Assembly (NCBI GenBank): GCA_014529385.2
Contig: CM043969.1
Location: 27,601,446-27,665,445 of the forward strand
DNA length: 64,000 nucleotides
DNA from: Adiantum capillus-veneris
Taxonomy: Eukaryota; Streptophyta; Polypodiopsida; Polypodiales; Pteridaceae
Reading direction: 5' to 3'
Made by a program: the position numbers and the translations under genes. Under the pieces are notes generated by a model. That model was not told the origin of the DNA. It ran no database searches and saw only the letters and a list, made by a program, of their open reading frames with translations. Positions 11,935 through 24,070 of this stretch are shown piece by piece; positions within the stretch are counted from its first letter, which is position 1, and the number at the start of each line of letters is the position of its first letter.

Positions 11935-14900
11935 GTGGAGAGAGATGCGGAAGTGTGGATGGAAGCCATGGACGACTACTTTGAAGCTGCAGGAACCCAA
12001 CCCGTGAATCAGACCATGCTTGCGATGTTCCGCTTGACTGGCGATGCCAAGATATGGTGGAAGCAACATTGCAGGGACATGGATATTAAGGGATCTTCCC
12101 AGTCCTGGGAAAACATCAAAGCTGCGATAATGGGGCGATATTTACCGCCTGCCTATAGAACCTTGAGGATGAATGAATTCTTCTCACTTCGGCAACTGAG
12201 TTCATCTGTCGAAGGATACTATGCAAAGTTTGTCACTCTTCGGAGATATGCTCCTAAGATGACCTTGGAACAACAGGTGGCAGGGTTCTGCCAAGGATTA
12301 ATCGAACCCTTGAATACTCGGTTGGAAGCTCTTAGACCAACAACTCTACAGGATGCCTTGTTGAGGGCCAAACCTCTAGCTCTCGAAGTACAAAAAGCTA
12401 ATCAGAACGGGAGGAATCATTGGTCAAAGAGGGCAAGGACAACTGCTTGGGATAACAGACCAGCCAACCAAACATATAACCAGCGCCCTATTGTGGCTAC
12501 CACCACAACCATGGAGTTCCCTGATGTCCGATGCTATGGTTGCGGCGAACATGGACATTACAGATCCAATTGCCCCAGGAACATTCAAGCAACCAATGCC
12601 AATGCCATACCCTTGAATACCCGGGGGCGTGGCCAAACTAATGGAAGAGGAGGACGTGGAAGGATGAACAGGGGGCGTGGGCGTGGAGCTGCCGCCAGAG
12701 TGAATGCCGCAGTGGTACAACCAATTGTGGGTGATGAAGCAGTGGAGAGAGCAACCCTACATGCTGCAATTGACAGTCCCAATGGTTGCGAGCAATACGC
12801 AGTCATTCATACGTCAGGATCTCTTAGAGGTGAACAAGTTAACTTCCTTATAGATTGTGGAAGTACTCTTTCATTTCTTTCACCCAGATGCATGAGAAAA
12901 CTAAAGCTAGATAAGTATCCAACAAGCAAACTAGTTGTTGAGTTAGCAAACAGCAAGGAGGTAGTATCTCAGCATTCTGCAGGAAAAATCGACTTTGAAT
13001 TAGGGGGACACCCAACTTCTACCCAATTTTGAACCTTACCCTTAGGATTCTTTGATGGGATACTAGGAATGGACTGGCTAAAGCAAAATAGGGCTCACAT
13101 ACATTGTGCACAAGGGAATTTTACCTTTACAGATAACTTGGGAAATGAAGCCTTAATCCAAGGGGAAAATGGGAGACCTAAGGTTACTCTAGTTAAGGCC
13201 AACATACTTTTGAAGGGACTAAGGAAGGGTCAGAAAATATATGCAGTTAAACTCAACAAGGTGGACCAATCAGATACCTCACTTCGACCAAACTGGCTGA
13301 GGGAGTATGATGAAGTATTCCTCGAAGACCTTATGAATCTTCCACCACACAGAGAGGTAGATCATGAGATTGAGACTATCCCTGGGTGTGAACCTATCTC
13401 AAAAAGACCTTATAAAATGTCACTTCCGGAGGCCATCGAACTCAAAGAACAACTTAGGCAACTCATTGAGCAAGGATTCATTCGACCCAGTACTTCTCCT
13501 TGGGGTGCTCCAGTTATTTTTCAAAAGAAGAAGGATGGGACCTTAAGGCTATGCATAGACTATCGTGGACTGAACCAGGTAACTGTCAAGAACAAGTATC
13601 CAATTCCAAGGATTGACGAACTTTTGGACAGACTCCACGGCGCCAAAATATTTACAAAGATAGATCTAAGGTCAGGATATTACCAAATCAGGATCAAGGA
13701 ATCAGATATTCCGAAGACAGCTTTCAATACTAGGTATGGGCACTACGAATTCACAGTAATTTCTTTTGGTCTAACAAATGCTCCTGCAAGCTTCAATCGA
13801 CTTATGCAGGATATTTTCAGACCTTACCTGGATGATTTTGTCTTGGTTTTCTTTGATGAAATTCTGATCTATTCCAAAGACGAGGCAGATCATGAAGAAC
13901 ATGTTCGCAAAGTCCTTGATCTTCTTCGGAAACACCAACTTTACGCTAAAGAGAGCAAGTGCACTTTTTGCTCACCAAAGGTCAACTCTCTTGGATTTGT
14001 CATATCGGCTGAAGGGATTTCAGTGGACCCAGATAAGGTCAAAGACATCGTTGATTGGCCTCAACCATCCACTGTCAGTGAAGTACGAGGATTTCTTGGA
14101 ATAATGGGATGGTACAGGATTTTTGTCAAGGATTATGCACATATTGCTGCACCTTTGACGGAACTCTTGAAGAAAGGAATGAGGATCGAATGGAAGACCG
14201 AGCACGAGTCTAGCTTTGCTAAGCTAAAAGAATTCTTGGTCTCAGCTCCTATTTTAAAGCTTCCAGATTTTAGTAAGGAATTTGAAGTAGCTACCGACGC
14301 TAGCAAATTCGCTCTAGGCGGAGTTCTTACTCAAGAAGGAAGACCGGTGGCATATACTTCGCGAAAGCTGAGAGATCATGAGAAGAACTATCCTACTCAT
14401 GACTTGGAACTTTTAGCAGTTATTCATGCGCTGAAGTTATGGAGACATTATCTTCTTGGGCGCAAGTTTCAGCTGGTTACAGACCACAAGAGCTTAAAAT
14501 GGATTTTTACTCAACCTATCCTCAATATGCGACAACGGCGATGGATAGAGCTATTACAGGAATATGACCTTGACATAAAGTATAGACCAGGGAAGGAAAA
14601 CGCAGTTGCAGATGGTCTTAGCCGAAAATTGTTTCTCGGAGCTATCTCTATTCCAAATAACCCTATCTGGGATAGAATCAAAGAAGCATCCTCCGAAGAT
14701 CCAGAGTACCAACGTATGGCTTCATTAGTCTAGCAGAATAAGATGCTTGAAGCAAAAGATTACTCTCTTATGGGAGGATGTCTTTACTACAGACATAGAC
14801 TCTGTGTACCCAGAGACCCAGCTTTAAAGAAGGCCATTCTATATGAAGCACACGATAGCCCTACATCCGGACACCCAGGCTATGCTAAAACTCTTCACGC

Positions 14901-16095
14901 CGTCAGAAGGAGTTATTTCTGGTCTGGAATGAAAGGAGACATACTTCGCTATGTGAGGCAATGTCTTTCTTGTCAACGGATAAAGGCCGAAAGGATCAAA
15001 TTACCAGGGCAACTTCAACCTCTTGATATACCCCTGATAAAGTGGGAATGCATCAGTATGGATTTTGTTACAGGGTTACCTTCTACAGGAGGTTATGATT
15101 CTGTTTTCGTGGTTGTTGACATGCTCACAAAAGTGGCTCATCTAATGCCCGTAAAGACGACCTTTACTGCTTCAGATGTTAGTCGGGTATTCATCAAGGA
15201 GATTTTTAGGTTACATGGTCTACCCAAGCGTATCGTCAGCGATAGAGATGCCAAGTTTACATCAAAATTTTGGACCTCTCTTTTCCAATCTATTGGGTCA
15301 CAGTTAGCCTTCAGCATAGCGTATCATCCGCAGACTGACGAGCAAACCGAAAGAGTTAATGAAGTCATCGAGGACATTCTCAGAGCCTATTGTTCACAAG
15401 AGCCAAAGAAGTGGTTACAATATCTACCTTTGGTGGAGTTTGCTTATAATTCTTCCGAACACAGAAGCATTGGAATGTCACCTTTCAAAGCTCTTTATGG
15501 ACAGGACTGCTTAGCACCGCTGAACTTCTCAGATCCGACCATCAGAGTAGAAGCCTCTAGGAAGATGCTAGAAGATATGGAAGCACAGACTAGAGCCATT
15601 CGCCAGGACATTCAGGCAGCTCAAGATAGGTAGAAGCACTATACAGATAAGAACCGCACAGATAGAACTTTCAAGGAAGGAGATAAGGTTTTTCTCCGAG
15701 TCCGACCTAAGAAAAGCAATTTATCGCTAGGCAGATACAAAAATCTAAGCCCAAGGTATTGTGGACCATTTAAGATCTTTAAGGTTGTAAGTGACCAGGC
15801 CTACAAGCTAAAGTTACCTGCAAACTTGAAGGTTCATGATGTATTCCATGTCAGCTTACTCAAACCCTATATTCCCAATCCTGATCAATTCTTGGACTCA
15901 GATCAGATAGTCATGTCAGCACAAGGAGTTCTCAAACTCCAACCTGACTATGTACTTGAAACAAGAGAAAGGAAATTACGCAACAGAACTATCACGGAGC
16001 ATCTGGTAAAGTGGAAGGATTACCCTGAAGAAGATGCAACTTGGGAGGATGAACCAACGCTCATAAAAGATTACCCAGACACATTCTTGAGATGA
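11935..16095 (+). pseudogene. Chromovirus Gag-Pol polyprotein, three in-frame stops
   Basis: One frame carries the whole polyprotein with no frameshift. Gag: capsid (ETGDAKIWWKQH-like segment reading LTGDAKIWWKQH, about residue 30) and a canonical zinc knuckle CYGCGEHGHYRSNC. Protease: NFLIDCGSTLSFL, where the usual D-S-G is [26 protein letters not shown], and [10 protein letters not shown] in place of Y-x-D-D. RNase [14 protein letters not shown] and VTDHKSLKW. Integrase: GHPGYAKTL, CLSCQ, MDFVTGLP, SDRDAKFTS and TERVNEV (HHCC and D,D,E all present). A GPF module and a chromodomain (HLVKWKDYPEEDATWED) end the protein. Stops: TGA 13030, TAG 14731, TAG 15631. With the stops and altered catalytic residues the copy is dead. 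First in-frame ATG is near 11959. Confidence 0.93.
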
Positions 16096-16115
16096 GGAAA
16101 TCTCAAATTTTTCAC

Positions 16116-16126
16116 GTTGGGGAGGT
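16116..16126 (+). other. Polypurine tract of the chromovirus
   Basis: GTTGGGGAGGT abuts the 3' LTR start, the expected plus-strand primer for reverse transcription. Confidence 0.75.
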
Positions 16127-18902
16127 TGTAAGGTCTCTGACCCCGATCAAAAGGAACACCCTTGTACCATGAAATAATCATAATGGAATAAGTTACTATT
16201 TTTAGCTGTTTTCCAGATTCTGCCAGTGCCATGATGTTTAGAATGTTATAAAGCTTCAAAATGTGAATTAAAATAATTTTTGTGAAAAATTTCCAAAAAT
16301 AGTAAGTTTTTGGTCACCCGACCCGTCCAGTTTTGATCGTCTCGAAAAACTGCACCCGTATCCCAAATTTGAAAAAATGCATTTTTGGACCCCGGGGGCT
16401 GCTAAATATGGCAGGTACTCGGGCCAGTACGCCCTAGTTAGAGCTTCGTATGGCAATTTACGGCATCAAAATCCGATTCGTATGACCCGTTTTAGCTTAG
16501 AACTAAATTTCCTAAAAATTGTCCGGGGAGGTACCGGGGGCCCGGAACTGTGTGGGAATAGGTCCCAGGCCACTCCAGATCATCTTTAGCAGCTAGGGGG
16601 CACCCTCTTGCTTTGTGGGAGTCTTGGGAAAGCTGCCAAGCCTGCAACTCAGTCTCAGAACCAGTTAACCAAGCCAACCTGACACTTGGTGGGCAGAGAA
16701 CTGGACTTGCCATGCTTAACTGGAGAAGCTCCCAGATGCATTTAGCAACCAAGATCGATTTTCAGCCTGTAGGAGCCTATTTAAAGACGTGAACACACAC
16801 ACACACACACACCTATGATCACACACACACACACACACAGTGCATACACACACACCCACATACATTGGGAAGGTGTTGCCAGATCACACACCTATTGAAG
16901 AAGAAGCTAGGAGGGAGGTGCTACCGAATTTTCATCTCAAGAAGCTCGATTAGATCAGAAAATCGAGAAGATTACCAGCTCTTAATCACGGTAATGACAG
17001 TTTAATTAATGCCATCTGAATATCCCTTTCTCTACCATCAAAATTTCTCGTACATTATGCCTATTCCTAGCCGAAAATTTCTATGACTACTCTCTAAATT
17101 CTCCTTATTCATACTCTATTATGTAATCATCATTCCATAGCTGAATTATCAGCCATTCTTCACTCTCGATTAATGATTAGAGCATAATTACCAGAATCTT
17201 CTCTCTCTAGATAGCATAGTAATTAATCAGCAAGCTAGTATTTGTGCAGATTGAAGAGAATCACTATTGTAATCACTCATTAACATTGTAGCTTAATTGA
17301 ATTCATTTCACTTATGCATTAAGACGTAATTAAGGAGAAATTAATCCGTCATTAAGTCACTAAGAATTGGTTTTTCCTCACACATATGCATAGGATAAAT
17401 CTGCATCATCTAATTGCTAGGAAATAGTTTAATCATACTTAATCCAATTCTCTGGTAATTACAATAGTGAAACCCAAATTATTCTTGATCATGTAAGCCG
17501 AATAATTATCTTAGAGCCGGTTCCCATAGGATTATGTGCCATCCTTAATGATTGCTTTATGAAAGAAATCTAGACTCTCATATAGGAGGGATTAATTGAT
17601 GTCACTAATCTACCCATTGGACTGTTATGATGCTTGTGAACCTTAGCTCTTTCTCCAAGCTAATCATTTAAAGTAGTGAGAAGTAGCCCCGGTTAAGAGG
17701 ACGCGCTTCGGTGGTGCCCATGATCGCGAGGCAGGAACGAGCAATGTCAACGGGAAGGGGAAGGCTCCCATGGAGGAACAAATACCGGCCATCTCACGGG
17801 CCATCGATGAAGAAGTAGAAGAGGTAGATCATATTTTTATTCAAGTTGTTTAAATTAACATTGCATACGCTAGTTAGGAATGCGCATATCCCCAAACATG
17901 TTGGAGAAATCCGACGGAAACCTCGACATTGAAATCATTGTACATTAAGTTCTAAAGTAGGAAGGTAATGTATGATGGGCATGCTGTTTGCAATAGGAAA
18001 GAATGTCTGCTAGGAAAAATTTATCTCGGCGTGTTCATTTTATTTCCAATGTTGAATTAGTCATGACCCCCCTACTGATCACAAGGGGCAGAGTTCCTCG
18101 TTAAGGGCTCTTGAATCCACGACTTGCTTTCTATGCGGTGGATACCCACAACTTGCTTTCTATGCGGTGGAAACCCACGTCTTGCTTTCTATGCGGTGGG
18201 AGTGTCCATGACGTGCTTTCTATGCGGTGGACATACCTAGCTGTATGGGCAACTAGGTGACAACAGGTGGAGTGAATTCTCGCTGGAGGGGGGATGTTGT
18301 ACCTCCAGGACATTGGAATTTTTATGAATAAGTTTGAGTAGAATTTTTACTAGAATTCTGTCTTGGTGTTGTTTGCAATACTGGTTGAAGAGCTGTTTTA
18401 ACGAACCATGTGATTCGGAATTAAACAAGGAATATCTATGTTGAACAACCTTTGTGGTAGTAATTAGGTCACACGAGGAAGTGTGAGTGTGGGGGTGGAA
18501 AGTGGGGGCTTGGCTCGGGTTGCCAATGCCTACGAGATGGGTGGTCCCGATTGGTCGGGAACTCTCTGTCCCCATAGTGCTTACTCAATATTAGTATTAC
18601 TCATTGCCCCTAGAGCGTCAAATCCTCGAGAGTACGTGCCTCTGAAACATGGGGAAAAATGCACTCGGGGTTTCTCTCCTCTTGTAAGGTGGGTCTTAGG
18701 ATCACTAGATAGTTAAGTACGCTTCCCCTGCGAGGTGGAGCTAGATCTCGTTGCTAGTAGGCTCGAACTCGACTCACTTTATGATGAGAGATCGTCCGCT
18801 AGTTGAACCCTGAACCATTTTGTTTGCTTCCGCTATAGATCTAGAGGCCACCAGGTTTACCATCAGATCCATTGTTTGATACGACGGGCAGGGGACCTCA
18901 CA
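16127..18902 (+). repeat. 3' LTR of the chromovirus
   Basis: The 2776-bp partner of 8226-11004 has the same TGTAAGG start and CACA end. It keeps the four ~29-bp tandem units and the CA microsatellite. Differences from the 5' copy are mostly single transitions plus CA-repeat length changes. Confidence 0.92.
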
Positions 18903-19612
18903 TTGTCGTAAACTTAGGTGGCAAGATAATATGACTGCTTGGTCCTTTAGGGATGTGCAAAGCGATTCACTGCTTCTCCACCACTTTTTCCTACTGTTTG
19001 GTTATTTGATTACTTCTTTGCCAAATCATAGCCTCTTTTTCTTTACCTTCTCCTAACTATTTGCTTTTCTTTATCTGTTTCTCACTCACTTCTACAGATG
19101 CTTCCATTTTGGAGTCTTGTATTGTCGGGTGGGTATTTACTTTAACTTTCATGGGGCAGTCCTTGGCATAGTGACCAAAATTTTTGCACTCAAATATGCC
19201 CCAAAGTATGTCCCAAAGTTGAGTGAGATCGTGACAAGCCATGCTCCAACATTGATGACCGTGCTCTTAGGCGGTGTCTTAGAAACATGCCAGCCTATGC
19301 ACACCCAATTAGAGGCCCTGCCAAGTCCTCTTTTGTTAGGAACAAACAATGGGGTGCCTAGTTGACTTGCCAACATCTTGATATTATCTCACATCCAACT
19401 TGGTAGCCCTGCAAAATCTGCCCAAATTGGATGTAACCCCTGGAGGGATTCTACCAAATCAACAACTGGGCTCCCATGGTATACACCCTTCGCGTACACA
19501 CTTAATATGTTTTGAATGATTTTTTATTTTTTTGAGATTGGGAAGACTTAATTACTTTGAAATTATTTCAATCAAGAAAAAATATTTGGCACTCTCTTTG
19601 AGACCTCTGTCT

Positions 19613-19616
<4 letters not shown>
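18903..19616 (-). pseudogene. Decayed gag/ORF1-like zinc-knuckle fragment
   Basis: Between 19057 and 19376 the minus strand reads SNWVCIGWHVSKTPPKS in one frame and ECKNFGHYAKDCP in another. The second looks like a gag or LINE ORF1 zinc knuckle with its first cysteine lost. A frameshift near 19200 separates the two. The family cannot be told. The remaining sequence to 19616 has nothing recognisable. Confidence 0.4.
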
Positions 19617-19663
<47 letters not shown>

Positions 19664-19747
19664 TTTGTGTGTGTGTCCCTATCTCTCTATCTCTCTCTTT
19701 CCTCTATCTAACTCTCTTTCCCTCTCTACCTATCTCTCTATTTCTCC

Positions 19748-19828
<81 letters not shown>
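19617..19828. repeat. (GT)n and (CT)n microsatellites
   Basis: A GT run at about 19617-19662 is followed by interrupted CT-rich sequence and a pure CT run at about 19757-19828. ORFs across it are simple Cys-Val or Ser-Leu repeats and are not genes. Confidence 0.95.
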
Positions 19829-20062
19829 ACAAAAAACACAGCCGTTCTTTGACCTAGTAGACAACAGTTCACTCTTTTGATCATAACTTCTTCATCCAAA
19901 CTCCGACTTGGGTGATCTACAGCCTCAATTGAAGAGCACAAAGCCCTCTACGCATTGATGTAAAGAAAAAAAAAATCAGATTTATGGAAGGCATTTTTGT
20001 AACAGCATTTTCGGAGTGAACAGGTTCAAGAAAATTGACTCTCATCTCTTATTTTACATACA

Positions 20063-20741
20063 TTGTGTTCTGGCACTCGCAAGGGTTCTTCTTCTTCAAC
20101 AAGGTCCACAACCATTGTGAAAAATGATCCAAGATCTCCTAAGTGTGGTGATATCAACACAACCACCCAACCAACGTCATCGAAAACCATGACCATGGCA
20201 TACTTGGTATCATTGCAAGAGACAGTAAACAAACAAGGCGAAGACTTACGAGCACTTGCAATGGAGAATGGCACACTAAGGGTACTTGTGGTTGAAAATG
20301 AGAATCTCAAGAGGACACTTGAGATGCAAACAACACGTTTGATGAAACTTGAAGAGGAAATCAAGGAATGTAAACGCTCTCTTGTGGACCTGAATGCTTT
20401 GAAGGAGTGGATGAGCAAAGTAGAGCATGACCATGTATTGAAAGAGGAGAAATTTGACACCATGAGCCGGGATGTATGCGACATGAAAAATGTATGCACA
20501 AACAAGTCTTGGGATGATGTATGTGGTTGCTAATTCCTTACTCATGCAAGATATGGCTCAAACAGAAAATGTCGAGAATGTGGATGTGGAGGAGTTGAAG
20601 GAATGGGAGTGATGTTCCAAGAACATTGTTATTCGTGGAATTCCCAAAGAGAAGCTAGAGGCACCTCCTTCTCTTGCCATTGTTATTGAAGATTTCTTCA
20701 AAACCCACTTTGGCATGTCCGGAGTTATGGTCTATAGAGCT
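20063..20741 (+). pseudogene. L1-type LINE ORF1, N-terminal part
   Basis: The reading frame 20063-20533 encodes a Ser/Thr-rich start, then a long heptad-like coiled coil (about residues 48-125: GEDLRALAMENGTLRVLVVE, then LMKLEEEIKECKRSL). The next ATG in frame is near 20189. After a frameshift and a TGA (20610-20612), the sequence NIVIRGIPKEKLEAP ... FFKTHFGMSGVMVYRA matches the RRM of L1 ORF1p (Transposase_22 family), an RNA chaperone that coats LINE RNA. The domain is cut at 20741 by an LTR element and resumes at 36057 with HRVGKQGAHSGGRPI. Order coiled coil, RRM, C-terminal domain is as in L1 ORF1p. Confidence 0.7.
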
Positions 20742-21798
20742 GTTGACAGGTCAACCTTTCAACAACACTTCCACAAAGATTCCATGAAGATTCCTCAAAT
20801 ATTCTCTAAAGATTCCAAATAAAGATGCTCATAAAGTGATGAAGACGAAGATGGACTGTAATGTGAAGATACAAGCTCATGGACATCATCGAATATCCCC
20901 TTATTATTATTTTGAGCCATTACGGCCACTTTTGTAATGTTTACGGGAACTTCATATTTAAGTCGGCTATTGTATTTTGGCCACAGATGCTTGTTGGATG
21001 AACAAAGCCAGCTCACGGTGTTGTAATTAAGCTCTATAGAAGCCTAAGGACAAATAAGGTCATTTTGGTCGGACATTAGGTTTTCTAAGGCTTAGTATAT
21101 AAGCCAAAACCTAAAGCTTTGTAAAGGGACTTCTAATAATCTGATCTACGGTCTGTGAGTGAGCGTAATGTGTACGAGAGAGAGTGAGATCTTCTTCTTG
21201 ACGCTACGCGCGTATCAGTGGTCGAAATTGAGTGCGGAGAAGTGTAGCGTGTTGCCCCCAACAAGAGCTACGCGCCAATACCCACATTGCGCGCGTACGG
21301 TCCGGTTTTGCGAGCTCCATCTACGAGCTTCATTTGGTGATTCGGTGAGCATACATTATTTTTTTTTGCATTATTGCATATCCACGCGTTCGCATTGAGT
21401 AGAGCTACACATTAGGCACTTTAGTTTTTGGAAACGACGACCTGCAAATTTCGGCCAGACATCCTACGCAATTTTGCGGGTTGAGATTTTGGTTCATGGA
21501 CCCTAGGGGGAGCGACCTATTGGTGTTACTAGGGTCTCCTTCAAGTTCTGTGGCATTTCGAGACTATTTGATGGGTGTTTGGCTCTTGTAAGCATTGTAG
21601 GAAATCTCTTCTTAAGCACTCTTGAAGGCTGTAGCTTAGACATATCTCTGTAGGAAGTAGTCATTAGTCGGTCGAGTAGAGGTTGACACCCTTTGCTTGC
21701 TTCCACGGGCCTGCGGGTTGAGCTTCGTCCTCAGTTGACATTATATGTTAGGTGAGTTCTCACTATGCTGAAGTCCGTCACGGCGTATCCGTCCAACA
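20742..21798 (+). repeat. 5' LTR of the palindrome-array element
   Basis: A 1057-bp LTR, nearly identical to 34985-36056 after the first ~150 bp. Starts TGTTGACAGG and ends GTCCAACA, giving short inverted ends. TATATAA lies at 21096-21102. A half-copy of the leader palindrome (AGACATCCTACGC) lies at about 21457-21469. Confidence 0.9.
21096..21102 (+). promoter_or_regulatory. TATA box in the 5' LTR
   Basis: TATATAA in CTTAGTATATAAGCC, conserved at 35342-35348 in the 3' LTR. Probable core promoter of the element. Confidence 0.6.
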
Positions 21799-21799
21799 T

Positions 21800-21817
21800 T
21801 GGCGCCGCTGCCGGGGA
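21800..21817 (+). other. Primer-binding site, TGGCGCC type
   Basis: TGGCGCCGCTGCCGGGGA lies two bases after the LTR end. It is the well-known plant gypsy primer site TGGCGCCGTTGCCGGGGA with one change. Confidence 0.9.
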
Positions 21818-22340
21818 CGAGGGCCCTAAGTAGGTGACCGAGACTTGTCGTTGAGGATAGAGGTCCCTCTGGCTTGCTAGAGTAATATTTTACATTTAGA
21901 TAGGATTAGAGAGTGGTGGATTCTCTAGGTCTTAGGAGGAGTCTAGGGAGCGTGTGTCTGGCCTAGATCCTTTGACTTAGGTAGATTTAGGTAGACTTAG
22001 TTAGTTTTAGTTGAGTTGTGTTGTAAAGAGTGGGAGTTTGAGTGGTAGACGCGGTGGGAGGAAAACTTGAGAGTCCAGAGAGGCCAGGAAGCAACCAAAA
22101 CACCATTATCACCATCTCACATGAGGAGTAGGAGTAGGGTAAGTAGAATATCTTGATTGCTGATCTAGAGTACTTTATGCATGTCTTAGTTGCTGTTAGG
22201 CTCATCAGAGAAGTGGAAAAGGCTAGTAGGAAAGATGGTAAATTGTGTTTGGAAGCTGATTTGAAGTCCAAAAGTTTCTGTGATTATTGCTCAGAGCTCT
22301 ACAGAGCATAGGGAGTACTACTACCAGAAAAAATTTGCAT
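21818..22340 (+). other. Leader before the palindrome array
   Basis: About 520 bp of untranslated leader with no ORF of note. It contains AG/GT-rich direct words (GGTAGATTTAGGTAGACTTAG) near 21980. Confidence 0.4.
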
Positions 22341-24070
22341 TTTAAGACAGTAGACATCCTACGCGTAGGATGTCTCCAGGGCACTTTTGGCAGGGAGTTT
22401 GGGGAAACTGAGGTTACCAGTGGGTTTAGAGGGTAGGTTTTACCCTATTCTCATATAGACTTGAGTGTTTTTCCTTATTTTTGTTGATCAAAAGCCAAAA
22501 GGCGGAATCAAAAAATGTAAAATTTCAGAAAAGGTTTAAATTGAGTGATTTTTGCATGTTGTTGCACTGGTGAAGCATACTTGCACTTGCTGAGTGCATA
22601 AGAAAGCATCAGGGACACTCGAGTCTGAAAAAATAAGCAGTAGACATCCTACGCGTAGGATGTCTATAGGGTGATCTGGGCATTTTTTTGAGAATCTGAG
22701 TTGACTAGTGTGTTTAGAAGGTAGGTTTTACCCTATTTTCACCTTGAAAGTGGAAATTTGACCATATCTTGACAGGATAAGGCCAGATAGACTGAAATTG
22801 CCAGACATCCTACCCAAATTGTGCCAACGCATTATTCCAAGACCAAAACCATAGGATGGTTGCAGGAGCATGATCTGCATGATATATTGAGTGACTGAGA
22901 GAGTTTTCATCTCATTTGGGGGAGAAACGGGGGTCCTAAGCAGACTTTAGCACTTTTGACTGAAAAAGACTAGAACAGCTAAAATTGGGGTCTTTTGAAG
23001 TCCAAATCAAAATCTAAGCATACCACTGTGTTGCTGACATCAAGGGGAATCTTTGGTTCAAGTCTGGGGTCAAACATGCCAAAAAGACATCCTTCGCGTA
23101 GGATGTCATCTGTGTGGTTTTGCACTCCAAACTTAATTTTGAGCATACCAAAGTGATCAGTACCTCAAGGGGAGCCTGTGCTTTGAATTTGAAGCCATTC
23201 TGGGCAAAAAGACATCCTACACGTAGGATGTCTAATGCATTAAATTAAAGCCAGATACTGACTATAGGCCTAACAGGGAGTTGTAGAGCTTGAGGCAAGC
23301 CTCCTAGTCAATTTTGGTCCAATTTGGAGTTGATTTGACTTGGGAATTCATCAGAACAGACATTAGGCTTCTAGAACAGATTCTTGATCATTTGACCAGC
23401 CTACAAGTGTCAGAATCAGAAAATAAAAAGAGATGGGAGTTTAGCACATCAAGGGGAAGTGCAAGTTTGAGCTAAAACAGAGCAAAAAGACATCCTACGC
23501 GTAGGATGTCTCCAGGGTCATAAAGTGGTCAAAATTCTATTGTAGCCATATAGGGAGGTTCTAAGTGTCTCAAGGATTCCAGATCTTTTTTCAAAAGTGA
23601 ATTTGAACCTTGTTTGGCCTATTTACCAAGCAAAGACAAGAATTGTCAAACATCCTACTCTTGGAGAGCACTAGAAGCTTGTGCAGCCCAAATCTTGACC
23701 TGTTGGCATCCAAATTCAATTCTAAGCATACCATTGGGTTGCTGAGCACTAGGAGAATCTTGGAATCAAGTTTGGACAAAATCTGAGCAGTTAGACATCC
23801 TACACGTAGGATGTCTCCAGCTTGATTTAGGACTCCAAACCAACCTATGAGCACACCACCGTGATCAGCACATCAAGGAGAAGCTGGGGTGAAAATTTCA
23901 AGTTACTCTGAGCAAAAAGACATCCTATGCGTAGGATGTCTCAAGGCCATTTTTAGGTCCAAATAAAATTCTGATCATACCATTGTGTTGCTGGACGTAA
24001 GGGGAGTCTCTAGACCAAATTTTGTTAAATTCTGAGCATATAGACATCCTACGCGTAGGATGTCTCTAGG
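22341..24070 (+). repeat. Array of 24-bp palindromes in ~125-bp diverged units
   Basis: Eight full dyads of AGACATCCTACG followed by its exact reverse complement start at 22352, 22642, 23085, 23210, 23488, 23793, 23918 and 24042. Four (22352, 22642, 23488, 24042) are perfect. Each of the others has one base change: T for A in the stem (23085), or G-to-A or C-to-T at the central CpGs (23210, 23793, 23918). Half copies lie at 22803 and 23648. Spacing is often 124-125 bp, otherwise 145-290. Intervening sequence shares worn words (GAGCATACCA, TCAAGGGGAA, TCTGAGCA) but is far less conserved than the dyad. The centre ACGCGT fits the CGCG-box pattern. As RNA each dyad could fold into a 10-bp hairpin with a CGCG loop. 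Confidence 0.95.

Larger units (their letters stand above)
8226..18902 (+). mobile_element. Ty3/gypsy chromovirus, full length with both LTRs
   Basis: The element is 10.7 kb, bounded by LTRs starting TGTAAGG and ending CACA. Order: 5' LTR 8226-11004, primer-binding site 11007, leader ORF 11107-11622, gag-protease-RT-RNaseH-integrase-chromodomain 11935-16095 in one frame, polypurine tract 16116-16126, 3' LTR 16127-18902. The flanks are GTGTC (8221-8225) and TTGTC (18903-18907), a 4-of-5 target duplication. The LTRs differ by scattered substitutions, about 3 percent in the first 385 bp and almost none near 9.0-9.4 kb. Internal stops make this copy non-autonomous. Confidence 0.93.

Noticed and set aside
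19617-19857. ORFs coding for Cys-Val and Ser-Leu repeats
   Set aside because: They are translations of GT and CT microsatellites. The same holds at 39695-40016, 57230-57418, 57753-58143 and 59499-60002.
21159-21398. Identical 79-codon ORFs in both copies of an LTR (also 35405-35644)
   Set aside because: Identity simply reflects the LTR pair. There is no codon-level evidence or known domain, and the region spans the expected transcript leader.
22341-24070. CRISPR-like array from regularly spaced short repeats
   Set aside because: Spacers are themselves related diverged repeat units of 124-290 bp, there are no cas genes, and the context is a plant retrotransposon leader.
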